Of a stretch of 64,000 nt of DNA, positions 50,446 to 60,125 are shown in pieces. A model generated the notes under the pieces. That model saw nothing but the letters and a program-made list of their open reading frames with translations. It made no database searches and was not told where the DNA came from. Position numbers and translations under genes: made by a program. The stretch is from Pseudomonadota bacterium (GTDB lineage: Bacteria; Pseudomonadota; Gammaproteobacteria; Xanthomonadales; Wenzhouxiangellaceae), in NCBI GenBank assembly GCA_013285445.1, contig CP053448.1:868001-932000 (forward strand), read 5' to 3'. Numbering within the stretch: the stretch's first letter is position 1; every line of letters begins with the position of its first letter.

Positions 50446-53409
50446 ATGCGTTTGAAGCAAATCGTCCTACTGACCCTTTTTCTTCTCCTCTCGGTGTCGG
50501 CCAGGGCAGCCACTTTTTATGTGACCAGCACGGCCATTGAGGATCCGGCTGTCACCGTTTGCACGCTCGGCGCCCCCTGTCATCTGAACGACGCGCTGCG
50601 CCTGGCCGCCAACAACGGTCAGGACGACTCTGTTCTTCTGGCTGGGCCATCCACATTTGTCGGCCAGAACTATTTCTACTATTCGCCTTTTCCATCCGAT
50701 CGGGACCGGAACCTGAGCCTGCAGGTGGTCGGTGGCCTTGGACTGTTTGATGGCAGCGGCCAAGGTATTCTGTTGAGCCTGACAACCGCCGGCAACGGCA
50801 CGATCAGCGTTGATGGGATCACGCTCAGAAATGCAGGGGGACAACCGTCTCCGTTTATCGGACTGGTTCTGGCCTCAGACGGCGATGTCACGGTCCGCAA
50901 CGTCTCGGTCAGTGATATCGATATTCAATACGTCTGGCCGCCGGACCCGCCGGACTACCATCCGGCTGCGCTGTTGGCCGATGCCGGCCGCGTGTTGCGG
51001 ATCGAGGACAGCCGTTTCGAACGCATTTCCACCGCAGCCGTGCGGGCACGAGCCGATCGCATGGAAATCAGTGGCAGCAGCTTTGTCGAGAACGGTGACT
51101 ACAACGGCCTGTCCTATGCGGCAGTGGATTTTGCCGGGTATTCTGCTAGCATTATCAACAGCCACTTCCAGGGCAACAAGAGCGCGAGCGTCCAGGCGCC
51201 CGGCGCGCTCGATCTTGATATGTCGCTGGTTGGCCTGCCGACGGTGACCGGCCAACCCACTCGACTGACCGGCAACGTTTTTATCGACAATAACACTTCA
51301 TCTTCGGGCGGCGCCGTGAGAATTGAGCGGCATACGCAGTATCTGGGCGAAATCGAAATCGATCACAATCTGTTTCGCGGCAACAAGGCCCGTTCCGGCG
51401 GTGGCCTGTACCTCTCTACCGGGTCGATGATCCGGGTTCTGATGCGCAACAATGTTTTTTTCGACAACGAAGTTGATACGCTCTCTGGTGGGGCGCCTCA
51501 AGGCGCTGCGGTCAGGGCCCATGTCGCCAAGGAGTTGCGCGCACTCAACAACACAATCTCGTTCAACACCACCCACGGCTCCAATAGCGGAGCGATGCAC
51601 GTCAACTCTGCCAGTCTGGATACCGCGGTCGTTCTGCACAACAATATCCTGCGCCACAATCGCACGACCGTGTACATGCTCGAAGACGATGATCTGATGA
51701 TCCAGGGCGACCCGAATGCCACCGTCGTGCTGCGAAACAACAATATCGGCGTACAGAGAGTCTTTCCAAGACAAACGCCCACCGCCCTCACCGACGTCGG
51801 TCGGATCAGCGCGGATCCCGGCTTCGTTGATGACGCCAACCGTGATCTGCATCTGCTTGCTGGATCGGCACTGATCGATGCCGGAACCGCGGTGAGCAGC
51901 TACCTGCCGACTTCCGATATGGACGGCCAAACCCGGATACAGAACGGTGACATCGACGTCGGCGCCGACGAGTTCTCCGGATTGCCGCTGCGCACGCTGT
52001 CGTTGAGCAAGGTGGGTACGGGACAGGGGTCAGTGGCCAGCGTGCCCGCCGGCGTGGCCTGCGGGTACAGCTGCGGCTCGAGCAGCGGCAGCTTTGATCA
52101 GGGCACCACCGTGGGGCTCATGGCCCTGGCCGATACCGGATCGCAATTCGTTGGCTGGGGTGGTGATTGCACCGGCACCATGCTGGGGACTTCCGTGGTC
52201 ATGAACACTAACCAAAGCTGCACGGCCCAATTCGACGAAGCGCGCTTTTCAATCCGGGTAACCGGCAACGGGCCGGGTATGGGCAGCGTCGGCGCCGATC
52301 ATCCGGGCTTTCCCGGACTGGTTTATCCGATTGCAATCTACCAGGAGCTGACCGATCTCCCGCTGGGCAGCAACGTGACGTTTACTGCCGGCATGTCCGA
52401 TTCCCTGCATCACCTGATCTGGAGCAACTGTGAGTCACTCGGCGGCCAGGTCTCCGGCAACTACTCGAATCAGGCGACCTGTGCGCTGACCAATATCTCG
52501 TCCAATATGAATCTCGACGTCACTTTCAACAACTGGACCATTCTCTTCCCGCTGCGCTCGATGACCATCCAGAAGACCGGAAGCGGCAGCGGCGCGGTAA
52601 GCTCCCAACCGGCCGGCATCGACTGTGGTGCGACCTGCCAGCACGATTTCGGCTGGAACACGCAAGTCCAGCTTTCCGCCATACCCGATTCCGGATCAAG
52701 GTTTGCCGGCTGGTCCGGCGACTGCACCGGAACGGCCGGCGGCACGACGGTTGTGATGGATGACAACAAAACCTGTCAGGCGCAGTTCGAGCAGGGCCGG
52801 CAATTGACAGTCGAGATGTATGGTGATGGGGAAGAGACGCTTGCTGATCAGACCGCCGGGAACTTTGTCCAGTACCCGGCTGTTTCCACCTACCAGGCCC
52901 TGCACAACGATGGTGGCCCGGTGACCATCACCGCCACGACCGGGCCTGGGCAGTATGCCTGGTTCTTGAATTGTGACGACCCGTCCATGAACATGACCGT
53001 TTATGACAACGCCAGCACGGCCGCGCGTTGCGAGATCGGCACAATGAATCAGAATGCCCTGCTGGACGTCATGTTCTTTTATGAACAATACATGTTGACG
53101 CTGTCGGGCAGCGGCACTGGCAGCGGCACGGTCGTTGAGCTCAACGGTCATCTGGTTCTGGACTATCCACTTGACTCGGTGGTGAGTACGCCATTCCTGA
53201 ATCACGGAACCCAGCTGGAATTACTCGCCCAGGCCAACGGCAACGACACCGTGCACTGGGTCGGCTGCAACGGGCCGGGCACGCTGGTCATTGGTGAAGG
53301 CACCAGTGTCAGCACCTGCTACATCAGCCTGTATTCCGATCAACCCGTTGAAGTCGAGTTTCGTCCGCAGGCCCAGGGCGACGAGATTTTCTCAAGCCGA
53401 TTCCAGTAG
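50446..53409 (+). CDS. large secreted beta-helix protein with InlB-like repeats and 'IFSSRFQ' tail
   Basis: A 987-residue exported protein (signal 'RLKQIVLLTLFLLLSVSARA'). Residues 22-510 form a right-handed beta-helix with polymorphic-outer-membrane-type rungs ('GNVFIDNNTSSSGGAVRIER', 'NLFRGNKARSGGGLYLSTGS') closing with 'NGDIDVGADEFSG', the usual end of the choice-of-anchor-Q family. Two copies of a divergent InlB B-like repeat follow ('GSVASVPAGVACGYSCG', 'SQFVGWGGDCTGTMLGTSVV' and 'GAVSSQPAGIDCGATCQHDF', 'SRFAGWSGDCTGTAGGTTVV'), with paired cysteines, plus three less regular repeats. It ends 'EIFSSRFQ'. Its 3' end overlaps the convergent gene by 18 bases. Confidence 0.85.
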   Translation: MRLKQIVLLTLFLLLSVSARAATFYVTSTAIEDPAVTVCTLGAPCHLNDALRLAANNGQDDSVLLAGPSTFVGQNYFYYSPFPSDRDRNLSLQVVGGLGLFDGSGQGILLSLTTAGNGTISVDGITLRNAGGQPSPFIGLVLASDGDVTVRNVSVSDIDIQYVWPPDPPDYHPAALLADAGRVLRIEDSRFERISTAAVRARADRMEISGSSFVENGDYNGLSYAAVDFAGYSASIINSHFQGNKSASVQAPGALDLDMSLVGLPTVTGQPTRLTGNVFIDNNTSSSGGAVRIERHTQYLGEIEIDHNLFRGNKARSGGGLYLSTGSMIRVLMRNNVFFDNEVDTLSGGAPQGAAVRAHVAKELRALNNTISFNTTHGSNSGAMHVNSASLDTAVVLHNNILRHNRTTVYMLEDDDLMIQGDPNATVVLRNNNIGVQRVFPRQTPTALTDVGRISADPGFVDDANRDLHLLAGSALIDAGTAVSSYLPTSDMDGQTRIQNGDIDVGADEFSGLPLRTLSLSKVGTGQGSVASVPAGVACGYSCGSSSGSFDQGTTVGLMALADTGSQFVGWGGDCTGTMLGTSVVMNTNQSCTAQFDEARFSIRVTGNGPGMGSVGADHPGFPGLVYPIAIYQELTDLPLGSNVTFTAGMSDSLHHLIWSNCESLGGQVSGNYSNQATCALTNISSNMNLDVTFNNWTILFPLRSMTIQKTGSGSGAVSSQPAGIDCGATCQHDFGWNTQVQLSAIPDSGSRFAGWSGDCTGTAGGTTVVMDDNKTCQAQFEQGRQLTVEMYGDGEETLADQTAGNFVQYPAVSTYQALHNDGGPVTITATTGPGQYAWFLNCDDPSMNMTVYDNASTAARCEIGTMNQNALLDVMFFYEQYMLTLSGSGTGSGTVVELNGHLVLDYPLDSVVSTPFLNHGTQLELLAQANGNDTVHWVGCNGPGTLVIGEGTSVSTCYISLYSDQPVEVEFRPQAQGDEIFSSRFQ

Positions 53410-56058
53410 CCGAACGATGCCCGTGTCACCGTCAACCTCCACGTGCTGGCCGTCTTGCAGCTGTTCCAGCAGACGGTCGATGCCCACCACGCAGGGTTTG
53501 CCGTACTCGCGCGCGACCAGTGCACCGTGCTGCAGCATGCCGCCGACTTCGAGCACGATGGCGGCTGCATTCACGAACAACGGCGTCCAGCCGGGGTCGG
53601 TCGTATAAGCCACGATCACATCGCCCTTTTCCACGGCTTTCTCATGGGGTGTGTTGAGCACCTTGACCGGGCCGGACACGACCCCTGGCGACACTGCCAT
53701 GCCCGTCAGCACGCCAGGCGTCGCTTCGCTTGCCGAAGGGCGCGGAATTCGCCCGCGTGAGTCAATCACCAGCGGAAACGAGGTGACCAGCCGGTTCAGT
53801 TTCTTCTGAAAGCGGGTGCGCTGCTCGCTGATCGCCCTGAGATCGGCCCGGCGGCCTGGCTCATCATCGCGCAAATGCTCGAAAGCCAGCGAAAACACGT
53901 CGTCTGCCGCGTCCAGTTTTCCCTGCTTGACCAGACGCCTGCCTGCCGCCAGGGCGCGTTTGCGCACGCCGTAGCTGTAGAGTACAAGCAGGTGTTTCGG
54001 CAGGTCGCGGGTGCCGGTGAACAGCTCATTGAGGCGGTAGATCCGCCGCAACAGCCGACGGCGAATCGGGCCGAAGCGCGCCATCAGCGCCTGATACGCT
54101 GCGTCCCGCTCCGCGGCCCGGTGCTGATGTGCGCTGTCCGGATCAAATTCCGGGTCGTCCACGGCCATGAAGGACATCTGCCGCAGCATGAGACGCGGGT
54201 CATCAGCGTAGCGCGCGCTGGCCAGATCCATCTCCAGGGGGCCGCGCCATCCAAAACGGGCATGGAACGCCTTCCATTCGCCCAGGAATTCCGCCGGCAT
54301 GTTGCCATGCCCGATCCTCTCTGCCAGTTGTTCGAGGTCGCTGAAATCCTCGTGTTCAAGTTGCTTGGCCAGGCGATGCAGGGCGATGCCCATCTCGACA
54401 ACGATGTTCCCCGGCGTGCCGGTCTTGATCCTGGCTGCAAGGGCTCGTGATGCCCCGTTGCGGCGTCGAACGAGCCGGTCCGCCGAGACCATGCCCACGA
54501 GCAGGGCCGGCATCAGCACATCGAACATCTCGTGCGCCATGCGCGTTGCGTAGCGGCTGCGAAACTCATCCAGAGCCAGTTCGGAGTCGATCTGCCCTTT
54601 CAGTTCCGTTTCGAATGCATCCACCTGCTGACGATAGACGCGGTATGCGCGCTCCGGGGCCAGCACGGCGCGCAAGAGATTCCCGAAGAACCGACGGGCG
54701 CGCCACAGCGCGCGGGGGATCCGCCACAGCAGCCGGACACTGATCCAGGCCGGTCGTTGGCGGGCGCGGTAGCGCCTGCTGTCCACGCTGCGCAGGATGC
54801 GCGCCATCAAAACATCGGTCGGTGCCGCGCTGCCGGCGATTGTGTCCGCACTCGCCAGCCACAGAATGCTGGAATAATTGACATACATGCGCCCGCCGGC
54901 AAAAAAGAACACCGAGTCCCTGGGCGCGACATTCTGTTCCAGCGGGCCAAGCCAGTTCTCGATCATCATCGAAAACAGGTGCTCCAGGTTGTCGAGCCCC
55001 AGTGGCGAAATCGGCGTGTTGGTGGTCATGCCTTTCGACAGCGCAGCATCTGCGTAGAGCCGTCGTCGTTCACCCGGCGCGGTCATCATCTCCGCAGTTA
55101 GTGGCACATAGCGGGTAATGGGCCGCGCCTGCAGCACATGAAGCCCGTCTGCAGTGTAGGCCCACTCGATGTCGATGGGCAGGCCGTACAGGTCTTCGAC
55201 ACGGCAGACCAGGTCGGTCACTTCCCGCAGCTGCGCGTCGCTCAGGCTGCGCTCGGCACAACGGTGACCGGTACGCTCAATCACACCGCTGTCCGGGTCC
55301 AGCCAGTAGGAGACCTGCTTGTCACCCGGCGTCTCCTCCACCAGCCGGCCCGCCACCTTGTCGACAACGAAATGATCGGGTGAGGTGGCGCCATCCACGA
55401 CCGACGTCCCCAGGCCCCAGTTGGCCGTGATGACCGCTTCGTCGTAATCGTTGGTCACGGGGTTGAGCGAAAAGGCCACGCCGGCGACGGTGCTGGCAAG
55501 CTGCTGCTGGATAACTACGGCGATCCGCGGCGACCAGAGGTCGACGCCCAGCGCCTTCTTGTAGCTCAAAACCCGTGGGTCAAACAGCGACGCAAAGCAA
55601 CGGCGCAGCGCCGTTTCGAATTCGTCCGCATGAACGCCCAGCACGGTCTCGTAACCACCGGCAAATGACGCCGAGGCCAGATCTTCGTCCGGCGACGACG
55701 AGCGCACGGCAAAGCGTTCAGCACCGCCCGGGACTACGAGTGCCTGATGCAAGGCCGCAAGCGCCCGTTTCTGTTGAGCCGTCATCGGATAGGACAGCGC
55801 CGACTTCTTCACCGCATCGCAATGCGGTACGAACTGCGCCGGATCAGCCTCGACGAGCTCGCGCCATGCTCTGGATTGTCTCACCGCCTCCAGCCAGGGG
55901 GCGAAGAACCGGACCGTCAGCACCGCACCGGATGGTACGGGCAGGCCGGCGTTGATCATCCGAATCAGTGAGTCAGCCTTGCCGCCCACCTCGACGATGG
56001 TCATGCCTTCGGCGCCGGGGAACCGGGCGACCAGCGGACTATCGACCCGTGCCGGCAT
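53392..56058 (-). CDS. PEP-utilising kinase, rifampicin-phosphotransferase/PEP-synthase-like
   Basis: An 888-residue cytosolic enzyme. The N-terminal ATP-grasp domain (residues 15-320) shows 'VEVGGKADSLIRMINAGLPV', 'RFAVRSSSPDEDLASASFAG', 'IAVVIQQQLASTVAGVAFSL' and 'IDIEWAYTADGLHVLQARPI'. A helical middle region follows, and the C-terminal swivelling domain has the phospho-His in 'GGMLQHGALVAREYGKPCVV' preceded by 'YTTDPGWTPLFVNAA'. The 'HGALVAREYG' variant and total length match rifampicin phosphotransferase (RPH) better than PEP synthase, which uses 'TSHAAIxAREL'. Whether it acts on an antibiotic is not shown; many RPH-like proteins are of unknown substrate. Confidence 0.82.
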   Translation of the reverse strand: MPARVDSPLVARFPGAEGMTIVEVGGKADSLIRMINAGLPVPSGAVLTVRFFAPWLEAVRQSRAWRELVEADPAQFVPHCDAVKKSALSYPMTAQQKRALAALHQALVVPGGAERFAVRSSSPDEDLASASFAGGYETVLGVHADEFETALRRCFASLFDPRVLSYKKALGVDLWSPRIAVVIQQQLASTVAGVAFSLNPVTNDYDEAVITANWGLGTSVVDGATSPDHFVVDKVAGRLVEETPGDKQVSYWLDPDSGVIERTGHRCAERSLSDAQLREVTDLVCRVEDLYGLPIDIEWAYTADGLHVLQARPITRYVPLTAEMMTAPGERRRLYADAALSKGMTTNTPISPLGLDNLEHLFSMMIENWLGPLEQNVAPRDSVFFFAGGRMYVNYSSILWLASADTIAGSAAPTDVLMARILRSVDSRRYRARQRPAWISVRLLWRIPRALWRARRFFGNLLRAVLAPERAYRVYRQQVDAFETELKGQIDSELALDEFRSRYATRMAHEMFDVLMPALLVGMVSADRLVRRRNGASRALAARIKTGTPGNIVVEMGIALHRLAKQLEHEDFSDLEQLAERIGHGNMPAEFLGEWKAFHARFGWRGPLEMDLASARYADDPRLMLRQMSFMAVDDPEFDPDSAHQHRAAERDAAYQALMARFGPIRRRLLRRIYRLNELFTGTRDLPKHLLVLYSYGVRKRALAAGRRLVKQGKLDAADDVFSLAFEHLRDDEPGRRADLRAISEQRTRFQKKLNRLVTSFPLVIDSRGRIPRPSASEATPGVLTGMAVSPGVVSGPVKVLNTPHEKAVEKGDVIVAYTTDPGWTPLFVNAAAIVLEVGGMLQHGALVAREYGKPCVVGIDRLLEQLQDGQHVEVDGDTGIVRLLESA

Positions 56059-56481
56059 CGATGCTCAAGTACCGTGCAGAGGCGAATCCCGCAGTAACCA
56101 GAATCGACAATGGAGCCAGCAGCCTGCAACGCATGGGCACCAGCGGATGTGAGGCGATGGCTCTCATTCTAGCGCCACGCCGGGGAACAATGTCACCGCT
56201 GATGTGGCGGTCAGTCCCCGAATCCCGGCGCTGGCTGATTCAACCGGGATTGCGCCGGTCAAGCCCGACCGACCGAAAAGCAGCGAGGTCCAACACCAGG
56301 CTGACCGGGGCAGGGCAGAGTTCTGAGCCGCTCCGGATACTGCGCGAATTCAGGGAACAGGGCGCCCGGGCTGTGCGTGCAAACTTGATGAATGTCACGT
56401 TTTGGAAATTATTTCATGATAATGTTCACCATCAAGCGGTGCGAGTGTCGTGCCGGACAGCTTTCAAAAGGGAGTTGCTGC
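56059..56481. other. intergenic region between divergent genes
   Basis: About 420 bases with no supported gene. The AT-rich patch around 56400-56420 ('ggaaattatttcatgataat') is the likely promoter of the next gene. Confidence 0.4.
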
Positions 56482-58620
56482 ATGACCTTAATGACTCGCT
56501 CCGCGGCTGCGTTCGCGGCCTGTCTCGCTGCGCTGGTGCTGCCCGCTGGCGCCGAAACCAACCGGTCGGATTTTCCCGTGGCTGGAGCGTCGTCGTTCAG
56601 GGGAACGCTGAACAGCGCAACGCGCACCATTTTTCTCGATCTGGATGGCAACGCCGTCAGCGTTGCCTCTCCGATCACCTATCATCCCGGCTTCGATCGT
56701 TATTACGGCTCGGGTACCGGGGGCCCCGGCGTGACCGGCATGGTGTTCGGGCCATCCGGCGGGATCCCGGTATCGACCGTCGCGCCCTTGAACATCGACC
56801 CCAGGTCCTGGGTGTACAACGCCAATACCGCTCAACTGGAGGTTGTCTCCTGGAATGCGGTCAACGGCCCCGGTGGCCTGATTCTTCCCGGCACCGACGC
56901 CTCCGGCAACCTCACCGGCGCGACCACACAACTGCTTTCCGATCTGCCGGGTCTGCTGGGATCCCAGACAGCGCCCGCTTATGACGCCGGTGCGGATGTC
57001 TTCTATTCGCGCTCGAGTTCGAACACCGTCAACATCGTCAATCGAAGTGACGGCTCCCTGGCCGGCTCGATCAACCTCGATTTCGTCGCTGCCGGCATCT
57101 CGAGTGTCCCCGATGACGGGATTGTCCACCTGCCGGGCTTCGACCTGCTGGGCGTCGTGGATCAAGCGACCGACGTTGTTGCCCTGTTCGACACCAGCGG
57201 GAACTTCGAATCGGCCGCGCAGCTCGATATTGACGTCAACAGCGGCTCGCGCCGGCCCGGTTTCGCCAATGGCCAGTTGTTCGTGTTCGACGATGTCCGC
57301 GAGGGCTGGCAGGGTTACGAAATCCCGGGCCTGGTGACAGACGGAGTGTTCAGCGACCGGTTTTTCCAGGATGAGCTGAGTACGAGTGGCAGCTGGACAT
57401 GCGCTATTGGCACCAGTTGCCAGGATGTCTACGAGCTCGATCTCGAGGCGGGCGCCGTGGTGACCATCAGGGTCAGCGATCTGACCGGCAGCTCGAACGC
57501 GCGCGTTGCCGCGTTCGCGCCGGGCGGAAGTCTGGATGGCGACAATGCGCTGCTGGGAACCAACAGCGATCGCTTGTGCGCGGCGCAAGGCGCCGAAGAG
57601 GAAGCGCGGTTCTTCACCGACCAGGCCGGCACCTGGCAGATCGCGGTCGGGCGGGACTGGGCGCGCAGCGGCGGTGCCTCGGGAACCTACTCGCTCTCGA
57701 TCACCTCCTCGGTCGAGTTTCCCGGAGCGCTGACGGCCGTGGCCGATGACGTGGAAAGCGAAGCTGGGGGCGTGCTTTGTGATGCGTCCTATGTCGTCGA
57801 TTCTTCATGGGCCTGCACGTCGGGAGAGAGCTGCCAGGACGTCTTCTCGCTCGGTCTTGAAGCGGGCAGCGACGTGGAGCTGGCGGTCACCGAAGTCACC
57901 GGCAACTCGCTGCCCCGGCTTGCGCTGCATGCGCCCGGAGTCGGCCTCGGTGATATCAACCTGCTGACCAACACCGATGAAGATCGCCAGTGCGTCGGGC
58001 AGGATGACTCGGATTTTCCCGCTCCCTATCCGGTATCGAGCACTGGCACGCACACCCTTGCAGTGACGCGTGACTGGAGTTTAAGCGCCGGTTCGAGCGG
58101 CGGCTTCCGACTGACCATTTCTGCGGGAGGCGAGAATTTTGTTCCGCCGCTGTTCATCGACAATGATGTCGACTCGCTGGCGCCGGGCGGGCGCTGCGGC
58201 TGGCTGTTCACCACCAGCTCGGATTGGGCCTGTACCGTGTTGGAGAGTTGCCAGGATGTCTTTGACATCGGGTTGCGAGCCGGTTCGACGCTGAGCGCTG
58301 AAGTGAGCGCGGTCACCGGTGCTTCGGTCGTGCGACTGGCTGCCTTCGCGCCCGGCGAGCCGCTGTCGGGGACCAACCTGTGGACCGGCTCGACGCTTGA
58401 CTATTCCTGTGGCGGGCAGAATGGCGATGCGAGCCCACCACCGCTGTCGATCTCGGCCGATGGTACGTACCGAATCGCGTTCGGACGGGACTGGAACACC
58501 AGCGCCGGCGGAAGCGGCAACTACACCGCGTCGCTCGTCGTGCAGGATGGCTACGGTGGCGCGGTCGTGCAGACGATCGATGACGTGGACTCGCTCAGTG
58601 GCGGTTTTATCTGTCCTTAG
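56482..58620 (+). CDS. secreted protein with three tandem Cys-containing repeats, ended by a MITE
   Basis: A 712-residue exported protein (signal 'SAAAFAACLAALVLPAGAE'). The first 290 residues look like a propeller or surface-layer start, ending 'GLVTDGVFSDRFFQDE', a variant of the tail motif of this window. Then three repeats of 125-140 residues, each with 'SWxCxxGxSCQDVxxLxLEAG', 'VTGxSxxRxAxFAPG', 'Dx(L/Q)C...Q' and 'RDW..S.GxSGxYxLxI'. The linker that opens each repeat ('DDVxSxxGGxxC') occurs a fourth time at the very end ('DDVDSLSGGFIC'), where the gene meets a MITE and stops. A fourth repeat has probably been lost. ATG 56482 follows AGGGAG. Confidence 0.75.
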   Translation: MTLMTRSAAAFAACLAALVLPAGAETNRSDFPVAGASSFRGTLNSATRTIFLDLDGNAVSVASPITYHPGFDRYYGSGTGGPGVTGMVFGPSGGIPVSTVAPLNIDPRSWVYNANTAQLEVVSWNAVNGPGGLILPGTDASGNLTGATTQLLSDLPGLLGSQTAPAYDAGADVFYSRSSSNTVNIVNRSDGSLAGSINLDFVAAGISSVPDDGIVHLPGFDLLGVVDQATDVVALFDTSGNFESAAQLDIDVNSGSRRPGFANGQLFVFDDVREGWQGYEIPGLVTDGVFSDRFFQDELSTSGSWTCAIGTSCQDVYELDLEAGAVVTIRVSDLTGSSNARVAAFAPGGSLDGDNALLGTNSDRLCAAQGAEEEARFFTDQAGTWQIAVGRDWARSGGASGTYSLSITSSVEFPGALTAVADDVESEAGGVLCDASYVVDSSWACTSGESCQDVFSLGLEAGSDVELAVTEVTGNSLPRLALHAPGVGLGDINLLTNTDEDRQCVGQDDSDFPAPYPVSSTGTHTLAVTRDWSLSAGSSGGFRLTISAGGENFVPPLFIDNDVDSLAPGGRCGWLFTTSSDWACTVLESCQDVFDIGLRAGSTLSAEVSAVTGASVVRLAAFAPGEPLSGTNLWTGSTLDYSCGGQNGDASPPPLSISADGTYRIAFGRDWNTSAGGSGNYTASLVVQDGYGGAVVQTIDDVDSLSGGFICP

Positions 58621-58805
58621 CCCGCCTTATTCACCACTCGCTCTACTGCGACGCCGCCAGAGCCCGCATCTGCGCCGTTTCGCTCGGTCACGCATCCTCA
58701 CAGTACAGGTGAGTGCGGTTCCGGTGCGCTCGGTCGCGAAACGCCCCATCTACACGCCCTGGCGACGTCTCGCGACGTGCGGGTGGTGAATGAGGCGGGC
58801 TTAGG
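58615..58805. mobile_element. 191-bp MITE-like element
   Basis: The left end 'ccttagcccgccttattcac' (58615 on) is the near-perfect inverse of the right end 'gtgaatgaggcgggcttagg' (to 58805), about 25 bp with two or three mismatches. No gene inside. It supplies the stop codon of the preceding gene. Confidence 0.65.
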
Positions 58806-58909
58806 CGAGGTCCGAATCCGTCTGCGGGGGGGGTGAGTCCGCTCGGTAGCATCCGCTCAGGCTGTCTGTGGATTGTTGCGGTTGGGATGTGCAGGATCAC
58901 CCTGTGGGC

Positions 58910-59977
58910 TCACTGTTCCTTGACGAACCGGGTCCATTCCTGATCACTGATGCGCGGGTCGGTGCGCGGGTCGAACAGCGCACTATCGGTGGCGATGTAC
59001 AGGCCGTCCGGGTTGACCCAGTAGTGGTTGCTGCCGTCTTCGACCCGGTAATGTTCGCCGGTTTCGTGGTTGCCGATGACGGTGTGCCCGGAGATCTGGT
59101 TGATACCTGCCGCGTGACCACCCGATTGAATGGCGTCGCGTTTCAAGTACCCCGCGTGGCTGATATCGAGGATATCGCTGTAGGTATTGCCCACCTGGCG
59201 CGCGGACTGGCCGGCGCTGGCAATCGCGGCCATACGCTGCTGATGTGCTGCCCGACTGCGTGCTGAAGCCTCGGCCCAGAAGGCTTCGTTGTGACGACGC
59301 TGGCTGATATGCCGGTTGTTCATCATCGCCTGCCATTGCGGGTTGATCCGGCCGTTTCCGATGGCGTGGCGGTAGTCGGCCAGCGCCTGTTCGAATACAG
59401 CTTCGGGCGCTGAAAGGCTCTGCGTGGTTAGTTGCCAGGTCGTTGCCTGCCGGTCACGGGAAACCATCTGGACAACGGCAACGAAGGTGCGTTGTCCCAG
59501 GTCGTCGGTCCACTCGGTGCCCAGCGCGTCGACGCTGCGCTGGACACCGGTTTGCGGCATACCGGCGATAAAGCGCTGCCAGAAGCCGCTGATTTCAGGC
59601 ACCGGGTAGCTCCTGAGCAAGCGATTGCCCTGGGCTTGGGCGGCTGGAACGATTAGTTGCTGCAATGCCTGGTTCAGCGGCATGGGGGCCATTACCTGCC
59701 GGCCTTGTTGCCACGCCGTCTGCTGCCATGAAGGGTCGCTGGACCAGAAGAACTGGTTGTTGTCGGCCGGGTAGAGCTGAATGCCGCCGGGGCCGGAAGC
59801 AAATACCGGGGCGTGCTCGCCGTTGATCCGCCAGGATGCCGGGTAGGGAAACGCGGCCTGGACGATGCCGCGCTGCTGGTCGATGACCTCGTGATACTGC
59901 ACTTTGGTCTCGGCGGGTACTGATGCGTGCGCCAGGATCACAACGATTGCTGCAATGTATCTGATGAATCGATCCAT
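58910..59977 (-). CDS. exported protein of unknown function
   Basis: A 355-residue protein with signal peptide ('IRYIAAIVVILAHASVPAE'). The first half is beta-rich ('WRINGEHAPVFASGPGGIQL'), with a PsbP-like or lipid-binding impression ('TTWQLTTQSLSAPEAVFEQA'); the second half has a charged helical segment ('RINPQWQAMMNNRHISQRRH') and a compact end 'NHETGEHYRVEDGSNHYWVN'. No family recognised. The ATG at 59977 follows GTGAAAAAAA. No partner gene is adjacent. Confidence 0.65.
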   Translation of the reverse strand: MDRFIRYIAAIVVILAHASVPAETKVQYHEVIDQQRGIVQAAFPYPASWRINGEHAPVFASGPGGIQLYPADNNQFFWSSDPSWQQTAWQQGRQVMAPMPLNQALQQLIVPAAQAQGNRLLRSYPVPEISGFWQRFIAGMPQTGVQRSVDALGTEWTDDLGQRTFVAVVQMVSRDRQATTWQLTTQSLSAPEAVFEQALADYRHAIGNGRINPQWQAMMNNRHISQRRHNEAFWAEASARSRAAHQQRMAAIASAGQSARQVGNTYSDILDISHAGYLKRDAIQSGGHAAGINQISGHTVIGNHETGEHYRVEDGSNHYWVNPDGLYIATDSALFDPRTDPRISDQEWTRFVKEQ

Positions 59978-60125
59978 TTTTTTTCACCGTGCCTTATTCA
60001 GGTCAGATTTGCCCGAATAAGCGCAAAGCATGGTCGGATCGTGTCAGGGAATTCCGGTCTGCGCTTTCCACTGTTCCAGGATTCGCCTGGTTTCCTGCGC
60101 TTTGAAGGGAAAACAGTCGGCGCGG

